NCBI GenBank assembly: GCA_027257055.1
Contig: JAPVLO010000573.1
Location: 377,001 to 441,000, forward strand
Source of the DNA: Cephalopachus bancanus
Lineage: Eukaryota; Chordata; Mammalia; Primates; Tarsiidae
DNA length: 64,000 bases
Reading direction: 5' to 3'
Shown: positions 37,190-49,788 of the stretch, piece after piece
Numbering within the stretch: position 1 is the stretch's first letter
Layout of the letters: every line of letters starts with the position of its first letter
The notes under the pieces: model-generated
What the model was told of the DNA's origin: nothing
Seen by the model: the letters and a program-made list of their open reading frames with translations, nothing else
The model's database searches: none
Program-made: the position numbers and the translations under genes

Positions 37190-37980
37190 AATTCAATTTC
37201 TGGTAATTTAATGTAGTAGTCTCCAAATGATGCTCTAATAATTTCTCTTCTCCCTGTCCATGTGTGTTGCTCCTACTTTAAGAGTTGGAACTGATTTCTC
37301 CTCTTCATTTTTTTTTTTTGCTGTTGTTGAGTTGGAGTCTCACTCTGTTGCCCAGACTGGAGTGCAGTGGCCACTCCTGGCCACCGTAGCCTCAACCTGC
37401 TGGGCTCCGGCGATCCTTCCGCCTCAGCCTTCCAAGCAGCTGGAACTACAGGTGCGTGCTACCACGCCCGGCTAATTTTTTTATTTATTGTAGAGATGAG
37501 GTCTCACCAAGTTGCCCAGGCGGGTCTCGAACCCGCAGGCTCAGGCAACCCACTCACCTCAGCCTCCCAAAGCACGGGATTACAGGCTGAGCCACCGAGC
37601 CCGGCTTCTCCTCTTATTAAATCTGTGCTGGCCTTGTGACTTTGTTCAGTAGAATGTGGTGGGCTTCTGAGTTTCATGCCTTAGGAGGACTGGCAGCTTC
37701 TGCTTCTTCTCTCTTGGAAGTGAGCCACATAAGAAGTCTGAATATCCTGCTGCTCAGAGGGGTCACCAGGTAGAGGCCCAAAGCTCTCCTGAATGATAGC
37801 AGAGCTCCCAGCTGAATGCAGTTGCCTGAATGAATCCATGTAAGAGAAGCAGAAAAACCACCCAGGCCAAAACTCAGCCAATCCACAGAACTGGGAGAAA
37901 TGGTGAACTGTTGTTATTTTAGGTCACTAGGGTTTAAGGTGGCTGGTTACCCAGCAATAAAAAACTGAAACACATCACTT
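37190..37980 (+). mobile_element. MaLR-like LTR split by an Alu
   Basis: After the Alu: 'gctggccttgtgactttg', 'gagccacataagaagtctg', 'aactgttgttattttaggtc' and 'acccagcaataaaaaactg', comparable to MaLR LTR ends. The part before the Alu is weak. Confidence 0.5.
37308..37606 (-). repeat. Alu, young type
   Basis: 'gagttggagtctcactctg' to 'gccaccgagcccggct'; 'tctcctctt' occurs on both sides. It has the GCGGG-loop-CCCGC B-box hairpin. Confidence 0.93.
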
Positions 37981-38161
37981 GATAAAAAGTCAGTCCAAGT
38001 TCAAGGGGAACAATACAGCTGTGTCCCTGGGAAGAAAAGCTCAGATTGTTGACTTGAACTTTATTGAGGGGACACCATAATATCCCAGGCAGAGAGCCAT
38101 CTTTTACTCTTCCTTCTTATATATTCCACTTGTCATCAGTCTTTCTCCTAAGTACATCTTT

Positions 38162-38206
38162 TTTTTTAAAATTGTGGGGTACAATTCAGGGTTAGGTGTA
38201 CAAATC
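38162..38206 (-). mobile_element. Ultra-short L1 insertion (about 45 bases)
   Basis: 'tttttttaaaattgtggggt', then 'acaattcagggttaggtg' and 'tacaaat' are the last bases of the same L1 3' UTR seen at 12080. 'ctaagtacatctt' before and 'ctaaatacatctt' after look like a target duplication with one change. Confidence 0.75.
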
Positions 38207-38224
38207 TAAATACATCTTGAACTT

Positions 38225-38765
38225 AATCCTTCTTGTCTTGCCTCACTGCTGCCACAACAGCCCAGACCCTTAGCCTCTGAATTTAGAAATCTATACCCAT
38301 CTTCTCCTCCCCAAACTTCAAGCTTCTGGTTCATCCTATGACATTGGGCTTGTCTTCCTAAACTAGAGCTTTCAGCACATCAGTCCTATCTCATCAGCTC
38401 TGGCTTTCAAGGTCTGACCTGGGTCCTTTCTATCTACTTCTCTACTCCAGGCAGCCTGGATCCCAACCCACATGCATATCAACCTCACATCCTTCCTCCA
38501 AGCCTCTGTCAGGCTGTTCCCTGACCTAGTGTGCCCTGACCTGTCCAGCCCCCATCCAACTCTTTCTTCTAATTTCCCAATTTCCGCAATCCTAACTGAA
38601 TCCTCTTAGCCTCAAAAGTTCGCGGCACTCTACCTCGTAATTCAACACATATAATTGGTGAGCTAGTCTGCAATTTTCTTATGATTTATAACTCAGATTC
38701 CTAATTACCTCATAAAATTGAGGGGCTATTTCTTATGTTTATGTATGTTCCTTACAGGCAAGTGC
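38225..38765 (+). mobile_element. L2 element, diverged
   Basis: 'ccttcttgtcttgcctcac', 'tctggctttcaaggtctgac', 'ccatccaactctttcttc' and the exon-like pyrimidine-rich style agree with a diverged L2 body; landmarks are few. Confidence 0.4.
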
Positions 38766-39112
38766 TGGTGTAAAGATTTTTAGTAAAGTTGTCCCTATTG
38801 GTTTGAATCATTTTCCTTTTTTAAGCCATTAGTACGCTTTACACAATTGTGTCTTAGAACATTTTGTATCTGTCACTGAACCAATGTCCAAAAGTCTGAT
38901 TTTTTATGGAAAATTAAATAACATCCTCTGCCAAAACAAAAAATAATCAAATACATGCCAGATCCGAAACCATAAAACTGCATTATAAGAAAAAATGTGG
39001 GGCCTTTTGTATTCCCTGAGTCCAGTGCCACAGCAGGCCCCAGGAACAGCCATCACAGTAGCTGAGGCCTGGTACCAATCCCCATGGTCAGTCAGATAAA
39101 AAAGGGATGGAC

Positions 39113-39421
39113 AAGCCAAGCTCAGTGGTTCATGCCTGCAGTCCCAGCACTTTGGGAGATTGAGGTGGGCAGACTGCTTGAGCCCAGGAGTTTGAGACTA
39201 GCCTTGGCAACTTAGCAAAATCTTGTCTCTACAAAAATAAAAAATAAAAAAATTAACCAGGCATGGTGGCGTACACCTGTAGTCCAACTACTGAGGATGC
39301 TGAGGAGGAAGGATCACCTGAGCCCAGGAGGTCGAGGCTGCTGTGAGCCATGATCATCGTGACCATGCCACTGCACTCCAGCAACAGTGAGACCCCAACT
39401 CAAAATAAAATAAAATAAAAA
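39113..39421 (+). repeat. Alu, old type
   Basis: 'gccaagctcagtggttcatgc' to (aaaat)n; 'ggatggaca' stands on both sides. Confidence 0.93.
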
Positions 39422-39529
39422 GGATGGACAGAAATAAAAAGCAGTTTATAAATAATACATTCTGGGAATTAGATACCAATAGTAGTCCGTTTCCAGGGGA
39501 AAGCACACCACCACAGTAAGCTGGTATTT

Positions 39530-39722
39530 TCATGCCTACCATATGTCAGGTCCTAGACTTAGAGTTTTACACATTTTATTCATTTAATCCTCAAAATAAT
39601 CCTGGAAGGCACAGATGAGGAAACCACAGCTTAGAGGAGAGTCATTTTGCTAAAGTTATTTGGTGAATAATGATTCAAACCTAAGTGAGTATGACTCACA
39701 TGTCCGCATTCTTTCCACCAGC
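39530..39722 (-). repeat. MIR-like, antisense
   Basis: 'taccatatgtcaggtcctag', 'ttaatcctcaaaataatcctg' and 'gatgaggaaaccacagct' are the reverse of MIR-type core sequence. Confidence 0.6.
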
Positions 39723-40020
39723 TTGTGTTGTCTCCTATGGGAAGAAAGATGACTTCATGGAAAAAAGAAAGAATATTTAGCAATAGCACCTGTTATAACC
39801 TCCACTGTGCTAGGTGTGGGGAAAATTGTTGAAATACATAGCTCTTTTTAGTGACTGCCAAGGATAGGCTTGAGGGGGTAAAGCCCTCATAAATTCCATC
39901 AGCATCTCTCCACAAATAAACATATAATCCAAGCAAAATGAGGGAGGTGCCTGTTCTGCAAATATAGCTTCAAGAGAACCCCTCAAGTGCTCTCTCTCTC
40001 TCTCTTCATTTCTTTTAAAT

Positions 40021-40131
40021 GACATTTGCTACATTGCCCAGGCTGGCCTCAAACTCTCAGGCTCAAGCCATCCTTCTACCTCACCCTTCTGTGTAGCTGG
40101 AACTACAGGAAGGCACCACCATGCCTGGTTC
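40021..40131 (-). repeat. Alu monomer fragment
   Basis: 'gctacattgcccaggctggcc', 'gtgtagctggaactacagg' and 'caccaccatgcctgg', a single antisense arm with rearranged order, preceded by (CT)n at 39990-40006. Confidence 0.7.
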
Positions 40132-40959
40132 CCTTTCCAGTTTAATCTCTCCTTTACAGGAACGCCAGAGCTACCCTTGCTCCTGCCTTTGAACAGCTTT
40201 TAGCTGGAAAAACAAAACTACCCACATAAAATGAAAATAAACAATATTGAACAGGATTCTGCAATGCAAATTTGGGCAGTCTAAAAGGGTTCAATTAACA
40301 ATGTCAAGTAATTGTAATTCAAAGACAAAAGAGGTAAAAATTAGTCTGTATAATTTGTATCATTAATGTTCCCTCCAATATTACTTGGGTATTAACTAAA
40401 GTTGAAGGCTTCATTTCAGCTGTAAAGTATAAATGGTGTACAGAGATGTGTTGATTTTGAGAAAGTGAACTCTTGTGCACCTCAGTGAAGACACAGTGTT
40501 GACAGAGACCCTGAGGCCCTGAGGCACAGTGTTGGGAGAGACAAAGGTGCTGATGGAGTATTTTGTGCAGTAGGCCCAACCGAGGGATCCTTTTCCCAGC
40601 TGAGAACAGCTGGGCTGGGAACACCGCAGAGAAGACCCAGCATTCGGCAGAGTGACTCTGCTGTGCAGCAAATGCTTCCTGAATCCCATCACAGCCTGCT
40701 TTACTCCTGGGGCTTGGGATTTTCCAAAACCAAAGACAAAAAGAAAGTAACTTAGTGCTAACAGCATGAACTGCAGACCCTCTGTCGCCACTGAGTTAAT
40801 CCTTTGGTTTCTACAATGTCAAAAAAGCAATCTTAATAATTCACCATACTATCAGAATTTCAAACTTTAATTCCCAAACCATCCACAAAGAAAATTCTGA
40901 AGAATGATCTCAACAGTAGCCCACATCCATTCTAGTGCCCCTGTTTTCAAGGAAATAAA

Positions 40960-41208
40960 GGAAACGTTCTCAAGTACTAGAAGGAAAAGGCACTATCTTG
41001 TTATCAGGAGTCCTAGATTCAAATCTTGTTTGGTCCAAAGTGTAATCCTCATCAAATCATCTAACTATCTAGCCTCGATTTTCTAATTTAAGAAATGGGA
41101 GAGGGAAAGTGGATATGCCACCTGATTCAATCATTGAAGGGGTTAAATAATATAATATGAATATAGGTGTTTTTGTATATAATAGGTACTCAACAATAGC
41201 TGAAATGC
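40960..41208 (+). repeat. MIR
   Basis: 'caggagtcctagattcaaatc', 'ctcatcaaatcatctaac' and 'aataggtactcaacaatag' follow the MIR order. Confidence 0.65.
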
Positions 41209-41484
41209 TAAACAAACATCAGTGCTGACATTAAAATGCAGAAAATGCTGACAGAAACAATATTTTCTATCATCTAAAAACTGCTTTGACCACCACTGTC
41301 ACAGTGCTCTGGGCTTTTTATTCAAACTCTAAACACAGCTTTAAAAACTTATATTAGGGATCACAATAAAAAAACTTTTAAATTATGTTTTTTGGGGGCT
41401 GTTTTTATAACGCAAATGCTAATATTAGAGGAACAACAAATCTATATTCAAAAAATGAGGTATTTGTTCTTCTTTTCTCTCTCC

Positions 41485-42083
<599 letters not shown>

Positions 42084-42289
42084 CACAAGGCCAGCTATGA
42101 CTTGGTTAACAGGAACTTGAGCTGGTGAGGTTACAGCTGAGATGGACCTAAGGTTCCATATTGCAAAGGTGCTATCACTGACATCCTCTTAGGGGTGGTC
42201 TATGTGAATGATACAATCACTAGAGAACTTCTCATGGATTAAAAGGGAGAATTCTCACCCTAAATTCCTAAATACAGAGGCTTAAGGAA

Positions 42290-42960
42290 CTGTGGAGAAT
42301 TATCTCCTTCAGATCCTCAGCACTCCCCTCAGCCTCGTCATTGTCTTCCTGGATCAAGTCCAAGCCCTGTACCCAGACCCTAAAACCTGCCATCATCTGG
42401 TCCCATCTACTTCTCAGATCTCATCTCCTGCTAGTTCCTTCTTAAAATTTATGTTTCAGCAACATCAACTGGCTTGGAATTCATCTGCGTGCATGTGTGC
42501 GTGCGTGTGCATATGTGCACACATGTGGGTGCAAACTGTTTCCTCTGCCTCCATTGCCTCCCTACCCCACCCCGCCCAGCCCTAACATCTAGAACCTCTA
42601 CTACTAAAAGCTACTTAAAATGTGGTCCTGCAGCTCTAGCATCCCAGGCCTGTGTTAGAAATATAGAATCTAAGGCCCATTCCAAAACTATTGAATAAGA
42701 AATCTGTATTTTAATGAGATTCCAGGTGATCAAATGCACCTTAAAGTCGAAAAACCCTGCACTAAGACCCCACTCCTTCCAGAAGCCCTCTTTGGGTGCT
42801 CCCAACCTTTTGCTCACCTCACCTATTATAGAGTATTTTGCACATGCTTATCTGTTCATGTACCAGTCTGCTGTGCTAGACTGTGGGCTCTCCACAGGCT
42901 GCAGACCATACCACCCTTGTGTCCCCCATTTTGTACAAATCTGGCCTATAGTCAGAACTT
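42290..42960 (+). mobile_element. L2 element
   Basis: 'caagtccaagccctgtaccc', 'cttccagaagccctctttgg', 'gtgctagactgtgggctctc' and 'cccattttgtac' are L2 landmarks in order; a (TGYG)n run and about 150 bases of other sequence separate the halves. Confidence 0.6.
42484..42532 (+). repeat. Alternating purine-pyrimidine run
   Basis: 'tgcgtgcatgtgtgcgtgcg' followed by 'tgtgcatatgtgcacaca', an imperfect TG/CG repeat. Confidence 0.85.
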
Positions 42961-42977
42961 AAAAAATGTCATTTGTC

Positions 42978-43266
42978 GGTGGCTCAGCCTGTAATTCCAG
43001 CACTTTAGGAGGCCGAGGTGAGTGGATTGCCTTAGCCCATGGGTTCGAGACCAACCCAGGCAACTTGGCGAGATCTCGTCCTACAATAAATAAAAAATTA
43101 GCCGGGTGTGATAGCATGCGCCTGTAGTTCCGGCTACTTGGAAGGCTGAGGTGGAAGGATCGCCGGAGCCCAGCAGGTTGAGGCTGCGGTGGCCAGGAAC
43201 GTGCCACTGCATTCCAGTCTGGGAGACAGAGTGAGACTCCAACTCAAAAAAAAAAAAGAAAGAAAG
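42978..43266 (+). repeat. Alu with perfect 14-bp target duplication
   Basis: Starts 'ggtggctcagcctgtaattcc' (head truncated by about 10 bases). aaatgtcatttgtc is at 42964-42977 and 43267-43280. Confidence 0.95.
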
Positions 43267-43418
43267 AAATGTCATTTGTCACGGCTAATCATGTCTAAAT
43301 ATATCTAAAGTTCTTGTGATTTTTAAATCTTAATAACTAACTTTAACTTAAATAACTAATAGTTTTAATGACTTTAAATAATAACTAATAGTTTTAAAAA
43401 GTTTAATAACTAAACTTT

Positions 43419-43713
43419 GGCCAGGCTCAGTGGCTCAGTCTGTAATACCATCACTTTGGGAGGCACAGGCGAGTGGGATGCCGGAGCCCATGGGTTCGAG
43501 ACCAGCCCGGGCAACTTGGCAAGACCTCGTCTCTACAATGAATAAAAAAAATTAGCCGGGTGTGGTAGTGCACGCCTGTAGTTCTGACTCTTGGAAAGCT
43601 GAGGCAGAAGGATCACCTGAGCCCAGCAGGTCAACGCTGGGGTGGCCGTGAGTGTGCCACTGTACTCCAGCCTGGGCAACAGAGTAAGACTTCAACTCAA
43701 AACAAAACAAAAC
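43419..43713 (+). repeat. Alu
   Basis: 'ggccaggctcagtggctcag' to (aaaac)n. 'aactaaactt' flanks both ends. It sits in a low-complexity stretch with repeated 'aactaatagtttta' (43350-43400). Confidence 0.93.
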
Positions 43714-44084
43714 AAAAACTAAACTTTAATATGGGATTCAGATACCTGTGAGCTATGTGTAAAAAGATTATAATTTAAGTTAATCATGTTACAGATTTGA
43801 ATCCAGATACTCCGAATGCTGTGCTTATGTGTTTGTCATATTTAAAATATTATAACGTGAATTTAAAATTTTATTTTTATAATGAAAACTTTCAAGCACA
43901 CACAACAGTAGGAAAGAATAAAAATCCATCACTCACTATCAACAAATATGCACTTTTTAAAAAACCATTCTTGTTTTATCTATTTCCCTCACCCCCACTC
44001 AGTCAGTCTCTGGGGAGCTGGACTGTTTTAAAACCAACCACAGATATAATGTCATTTCAACTACAAATATCTCAGGATGTATCT

Positions 44085-44092
<8 letters not shown>

Positions 44093-44115
<23 letters not shown>

Positions 44116-44392
44116 GAGTTGGAGTCTTACTCTGTCGCTCAGTCTGGAGCGCAGTGGCCGCTCCCGGCCAGTGCAGCCTCGACCTGCTGGGCTCCAGCAA
44201 TCCTTCCGCCTCAGCTTTCCGAGTAGCTAAAACTACAGGCGCGCGCTACCATGCCTGGCTAATTTTTTGACTTATTGTAGAGATGAGGTCTCGCCAAGTT
44301 GCCCAGGCGGGTCTTGAACCCGTGGGCTCAGGCAATCCACTCACCTCAGCCTCCCAAAGCGCGGGATTACAGGCTGAGCCACTGAGCCCGGC
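44093..44392 (-). repeat. Alu with 14-bp target duplication
   Basis: (ttta)n tail, 'gagttggagtcttactctg', to 'gccactgagcccggc'. 'tgtatctgtaatttt' lies at 44078-44092 and 44393-44407. Confidence 0.95.
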
Positions 44393-44429
44393 TGTATCTG
44401 TAATTTTTTTAAATTTTTTAATTTTTAAT

Positions 44430-44716
44430 TTTTTTTCTTGAGTTGGAGTCTCACTCTGTCGCCCAGACTGGAGTGTAATGGCCGCTCCCGGCCACCGCAA
44501 CCTCGCCTGCTGGGCTCCGGCGATCCTTCCGCCTCAGTCTTCTGAGTAGCCAGAATTACAGGCACGCGCTACCACGCCCGGCTGATTTTTTGATTTATTG
44601 TAGAGATGAGGTCTTGCCAAGTTGCCCAGGCAGCTCTCAAACCCACGGGCTCAGGCAATCCACTCACCTCAGCCTCCCAAAGCGTGGGATTACAGGCTGA
44701 GCCACCAAGCCCGGCT
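44430..44716 (-). repeat. Alu, young type
   Basis: 'cttgagttggagtctcactc' to 'gagccaccaagcccggct'. It comes right after the duplicated target of the Alu before it, with an A/T-rich tail from 44406. Confidence 0.94.
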
Positions 44717-45750
44717 TATATTATTTACTTTTAAAACCCCACAAAACTATTGTAAAGAACCTACAGGTAAAAATAGTGTAAATCAAAAGCCACGCTGAAG
44801 GCCACACGAGCATGTTCCTCAAAATCAAAGAAATAAAAGCAATTACAATGGCGAGGATGATTATTTAACAAAAGAGAAATACATTAAAGATACTAGGCTA
44901 AATAATTATCCACTTTAACAGCCAAACCAATAGGACTAGGAGATCTAGAAGGTGGGATCTAGAGAAATGTCAAACTTGATGATGTTGGAATGTGCTTGTA
45001 AAGTCTGTATTTCTCCTGGCTGCAGTAAGAACTTGGGGTTTCTGGCACAAGCAGTTTGAGGGGCAAATCCAATCACTTCAGAGTTGTTCTCTTTATAACA
45101 TGAGTTCTGATCCATGCTCTGTAGGTCAAGAGCACAGTTCGGATTTCTCTTTGCCCCCTTTTGAATCATACTTCATCTCTGTCTCTGCTTGTTGTAACTC
45201 CCCACATAACATGCAGGAGGGCAGAGATTCTGGTCTCCGCACAATGACCCACCATTCAACCAGATTCTGCTTTGTCCCTCAACATTCATTCCCCCTGGCT
45301 CCTGCTGGGTCTGTTATATTCAGATATGAACTTTCCAGGAATCTGATCATGTCACAGGACTTTTCCTGTATGACAAGCTCAATGCTAATCATGAATAGCA
45401 TGCTTCACATAGAGGGTTAGTATTATTCATGAAAATTGTGACTCCACATCCAAAAATAGTCAAAAGTGGCCTAAGATAGGCAAGCTGTATCTCTGTTAAT
45501 TCCACCAGGCGATTACCAATGTTTCTTGCTGCAAACAGCACAGGAGTTTTTCCTCAACTGTATTAATCAGACTAGAAGCACAATAGTCTGCCAGACTCAA
45601 GATCTAAGGTTCAGCTTTATGGGGAGAACTGGTGCCCACAAAACTAAAGGGTTTTCCAAAGAACCAAAGCCAGACACTGTTCACCCTCCATGCCCAGAAA
45701 CCAGGTACTATTGAGTTCTCATTCTCAACTTCTGTAAGTCTTCCTACCCA

Positions 45751-45884
45751 TTCTATTTCTTTTTCTTTCTTTCTTTCTTCCTTCCTTCCTTCCTTTTCTA
45801 CCCCTCCTTTCCCTCCTCCCTCCCTCCCTCCTCCCTCCCTCCTTCCCTTCCTCCCTCTCTCTCTCTCTCACTTTCTTTCTTTCT
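45751..45884 (+). repeat. Polypyrimidine tract (CTTT, CCTT, CCCT, CT)
   Basis: About 134 bases, nearly all C or T on the plus strand, with blocks of cttt, cctt, ccct and ct. It ends in the tail of an antisense Alu. Confidence 0.95.
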
Positions 45885-46168
45885 GAGTCAGAGTCTCATT
45901 CTGTTGCCCAGACGATAGTATGGTGGCATGATCATGGCTTATCACAACCTTGACCTCCTGGGCTCAGGTAATCCTCCTGCCTCAGTCTCTTAAGTAGCTG
46001 GGACTTTAGGTATGCACCATCACACCTGGCTAATTTTTAAATTTATTTGTAGAGATGAGGTCTCGCTATGTTGCCCAGGCTGGTCTTGAACTCCTGGGCT
46101 CAAGCAATTCTCCCACCTCAGCCTCCCAAAGTGCTGGGATTACAGGTATGAGCCACTGTTCCCAGACT
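45885..46168 (-). repeat. Alu, old type
   Basis: 'gagtcagagtctcattctg' to 'gagccactgttcccag'. The pyrimidine tract probably grew from its tail. Confidence 0.92.
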
Positions 46169-47110
46169 ACTCAGACTATTTCAAGGGCAGTTTTAGAGTT
46201 TTGAAAAGGTAATCTAAGGGCTGCAAAAAACTATGAAATAATTTAATTTTCCTTTTTTTGGAATAGTAAGGTACTGCAGGCAAATATTATAAATTAGCGG
46301 CGTACTAGATGGTTTGTACCATTTTGTTATAATTCTCTCTTCTGGAACCTAGTTTCAATGTCCACATGAATTACTTCCTATTGGCTCTGATTGTATTTTA
46401 TAAATGCAAGCTGAAGATTACCTTCCCCCAAAAAAGTGCCAGATTGAAAGCCCCTCTCGCACTCCCAAGAGAATGCCATAGGCTGGTACTAAAAGACTAT
46501 CTTTGTGTAGAACAAATGGACCGAAGAAAATCTGCTTTCCTCTCCCCCTGCCCTTTTCTTCTTTACATAACTAGAGCCAAATGAGATGTTTTTCATTTTA
46601 GAAATTTGATTAAGCAGACTGAGTAAAAGCTCATTCTTCTGGTCTCTTCTCAGTTTGAGGACTGAATTAAGGCACACTTAAGTTGGAAGGATAGTGAAAC
46701 CAGGGCCCGTCGGACAGTGGTGACATCTGGAAGTTTAAATTATGAAAGGCGAGTACTGGGCCTGCAGCTCTGGCCCAGGGGCTGCCCTTTTCCCTGGAGG
46801 CATCAGAATGTAGACTGCTGTTTTAGGCTCAAGTGAGAGGGTCCCAGATCCCGCAAGAGACCTCTGTGCCACTCTATATACACAAGGCTTGTGACCTGCG
46901 GGGTAAGGAAGGTGGCAGGGCAAAGAGTAGGTTTAAATAATGAGAAAAGAAGCTGAGAAGAACAATTATGAATGAACTGTCCTTTTCTTCAGCTCTAGGC
47001 ACTGAGCTCCGTTGGCACATTTTAAAATATATTAGAAACACTACATGAGTAAGCTCCATATAGTACTCTAAACCTTCTGTGAAAACTTTCTACAATATTT
47101 TCATTACCTC

Positions 47111-47377
47111 TTTTTTTTGTGTGAGTTGGACTTTCACTCTGTCACTCAGACTGGAGTGCACACGCTGGTTGGGCTCCGGTGATCCTTCTGCCTCAGCCTT
47201 CCAAGCAGCTGGAACTACAGGTGCGCGCTACAACACCCGGCTAATTTTTGATTTATTGTAGAGATGAGGTCTCGCCAAGTTGCCCAGGTGGGTCTCGAAC
47301 CTGCAGGCTCAGGCAATCCACTCACCTTGGCCTCCCAAAGTGCTGGGATTACAGGCTGAGCCACTGAGCCAAGCCTT
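47111..47377 (-). repeat. Alu with internal deletion
   Basis: 'gagttggactttcactctgtc' and 'gagtgcacacgctggttggg': about 40 bases including the 'ccactcccggccac' part are lost. It ends 'gccactgagccaagcc'. Confidence 0.92.
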
Positions 47378-47682
47378 TACCTCGTTTTAAAGTACAATCA
47401 TGCGTTGTCCAACAATAGGAAAATATTCTGAGAATGCGTCATCGGGTGGTTTCATTATTGTATGAACATTGTAGAGTACACTTATAAAAACCTAGATATT
47501 TGAGTCTACCATACACCTAAACTGTATAGTGGCCTATTGCTCCTAGGGTACAAACTTGTACAGCATGTTACTATACTGATACTGCAGGCAACTGTAACAC
47601 AATGGAAAGTATTTGCATATATCAACATATCTCAACACAGAAAAAGTGCAGTAAAAATGCTATATAAAAGATTTAAAAGATA

Positions 47683-48305
47683 GCTGGGCACAGTGGCTCA
47701 TGCCTGTAATCCCAACACTTTGGGAAGCAGAGGCAATAGGATTGCCTGAGTCCAGGGATTCAAGATCAGTCTGGGCAACTCAGTGAGACCTCGTCTCTAC
47801 AATAAATTTTTTAAAAATTAGCTGGGCAGGGTGGCATGTGCCCATAGTTCTAGCTACATAGAAGGCTGAGGTTTGGCTGGGCTCAGTGGCTCAGCCTGTA
47901 ATCTCAGCACTTTGGGAGGCCTAGGAAAGTGGATTGCCTAAGCCCACTGGTTCGAGACCAGCCTGGGCAACTTGGCAAAAGCTCATCTCTACAATAAATC
48001 AAAAAAAAAAATTAGCTGGGCGCAGTAATGCGCACCCGTAGGTCCAGCTACTTGGAATGCTGAGGCAGAAGGATCGCCGGAGCCCAGCAGGCTGACTTTG
48101 GGGTGGTCATGAGCGTGCCACTGCACTCCAGCCTGGGCGACGGAGTGAGACTACAACTCAAAAAAAAAAAAAAAAAAAAGGAAGGTTGAGGTGGAAGGAC
48201 TACCTGAACCCAGCAGGTCAAGGCTGTAGTAGTCATGATCATGCCACTATACTCCAGCCTAGGCAACAGAGTGAGAACCTGACTAAAAAAAAAAGAAAGA
48301 AAGAA
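47683..48305 (+). repeat. Alu split by a second Alu
   Basis: Old type: 'gctgggcacagtggctcatgc' up to 47872, then resumes 'gaaggttgaggtggaagg' at 48181 and ends in an A tail with (aaag)n. Confidence 0.93.
47873..48180 (+). repeat. Alu inserted in an Alu
   Basis: 'tggctgggctcagtggctcag' to a 20-base A tail. 'gaaggctgaggt' before and 'gaaggttgaggt' after are its target duplication with one change. Confidence 0.94.
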
Positions 48306-48617
48306 AAATTTAAAAATAGTACTGTAAAGGGTACTTACAATTAGTGGAGTTTGCAGGACTAGAAGTTGCTTTGGGTGAGTCAGTGAGTGGTGAGTGAATG
48401 TGAAGGTTGAAGATATTACTATATGCTACTGCAGACTCTATAAACACTATGCTTAGGCTGTACTAAACTCAAAAGTCTTTTCTTTCTTTATTCAATAATA
48501 AAACAACTGTAGCTTACTGTGACTTTTTTATTTTATAAACTTTTAAATTTTTTAGCTTTTTGACTCTTTTATAATAAGTTTAAAACACAAACACATTTGT
48601 GTACAGTTATACAAACT

Positions 48618-48856
48618 TTTTTTTTTTTTTTTTTTGAGTTGGAGTCTCACTGTCGCCCAGACTGGAGTGCAGTGGCCACTCCTGGCCACCGCAGCCTCGA
48701 CCTGCTGGGCTCCGGTGATCCTTCCGCCTCAGCCTTCCAAGTAGCCGGAATTACAGGCACGCGCTACCATGCCCGGCTGATTTTTTGATTTATTGTAGAG
48801 ATGAGGTCTCACTGCCCAGGCGGGTCTTGAACCCGCGGGCTCAGGCAATCCACTCA
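48618..48856 (-). repeat. Alu, head truncated
   Basis: T-run, 'gagttggagtctcactgtcg' to 'gcaatccactcac'. 'caaactttttt' lies on both sides, so the truncation came with insertion. Confidence 0.94.
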
Positions 48857-48916
48857 CCAAACTTTTTTAAAATATTTATTCCATATGCTTTTTTTTCTAT
48901 TTTTTAAAACATTATT

Positions 48917-49101
48917 TCTCATCTCTACAATAAATCAAAAAATTAGCCGGGTGTGGTAGCGCGTGCCTGTAGTTCCAGCTACTTGGAAGGTTGAGGCAGA
49001 AGGATTGCTGGAGCCCAGCAGGTCGAGGCTGCGGTGGCTGGAAGTGGCCACTGCACTCCAGTCTGGGTGACGGAGTGAGACTCCAACTCAAAAAAAAAAA
49101 A
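48917..49101 (+). repeat. Alu, 5' truncated
   Basis: Begins 'ctcatctctacaataaatc' in the first-arm end and runs to an A tail. It faces the previous Alu at 60 bases distance. Confidence 0.92.
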
Positions 49102-49376
49102 TTATTTTTTTACTTTTAAACTTTTTTGTTAAAAACTAAAACACAGACACACTAGCCTGGGCCTATACAGGGTCAGGATCATCAGTATCACTGTCTTCTA
49201 CCTCCATATCTTGTCCCACTAAAAGGTCTTCTGGGCAATAGCATATAAGGAGCTGTCATCTCCTATGATAATAATGCCTTCTTCTGGAATACTTCCTGAA
49301 GGACCTGCCTGAGGCTGTTTTACAGTTAACTCCTGTTTTTTTAAAATAAGTAGAAGTACACTCTAAAAGAACAATA

Positions 49377-49682
49377 AGGCCAGGTTCAGTGGCTCAGCCT
49401 GTAATCTCAGCACTTTGGGAGGCCGAGGCAAGGGGATTGCCTGAGCCCGCTGGTTCGAGACCAGCCCAGACAACTTGGAGAAACCTCATCTCTACAATAA
49501 AATAAAATGAAAAATTAGCCAGGGATGGTAGCATGCGCCTGTAGCTCCGGCTACTTGGAAGGCTGAGGCAGTGGAAGGACTGCTGGAGTCCAGCAGGTCG
49601 ACGCTGGGGTGGCCATGAGTGTGCCACTGCACTCCAGCCTGGGCGACAGAGTGAGACTCCAACTCAAAACAACAACAACAAC
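49377..49682 (+). repeat. Alu
   Basis: 'ggccaggttcagtggctcag' to (aac)n; 'aacaataa' stands on both sides. Confidence 0.94.
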
Positions 49683-49788
49683 AAAAAACAATAAAAATAT
49701 AGTATACTAAATATATAAACCAGTAACATAGTCATTTATTATCATTATCGAGTATTATGTACTGTATATAATTGTATGTGCTATCATT

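Noticed and set aside
40411..40791. 126-residue minus-strand frame with a hydrophobic start
   Set aside because: No family recognised, no splice or promoter context; best taken as a chance frame in intron 3.
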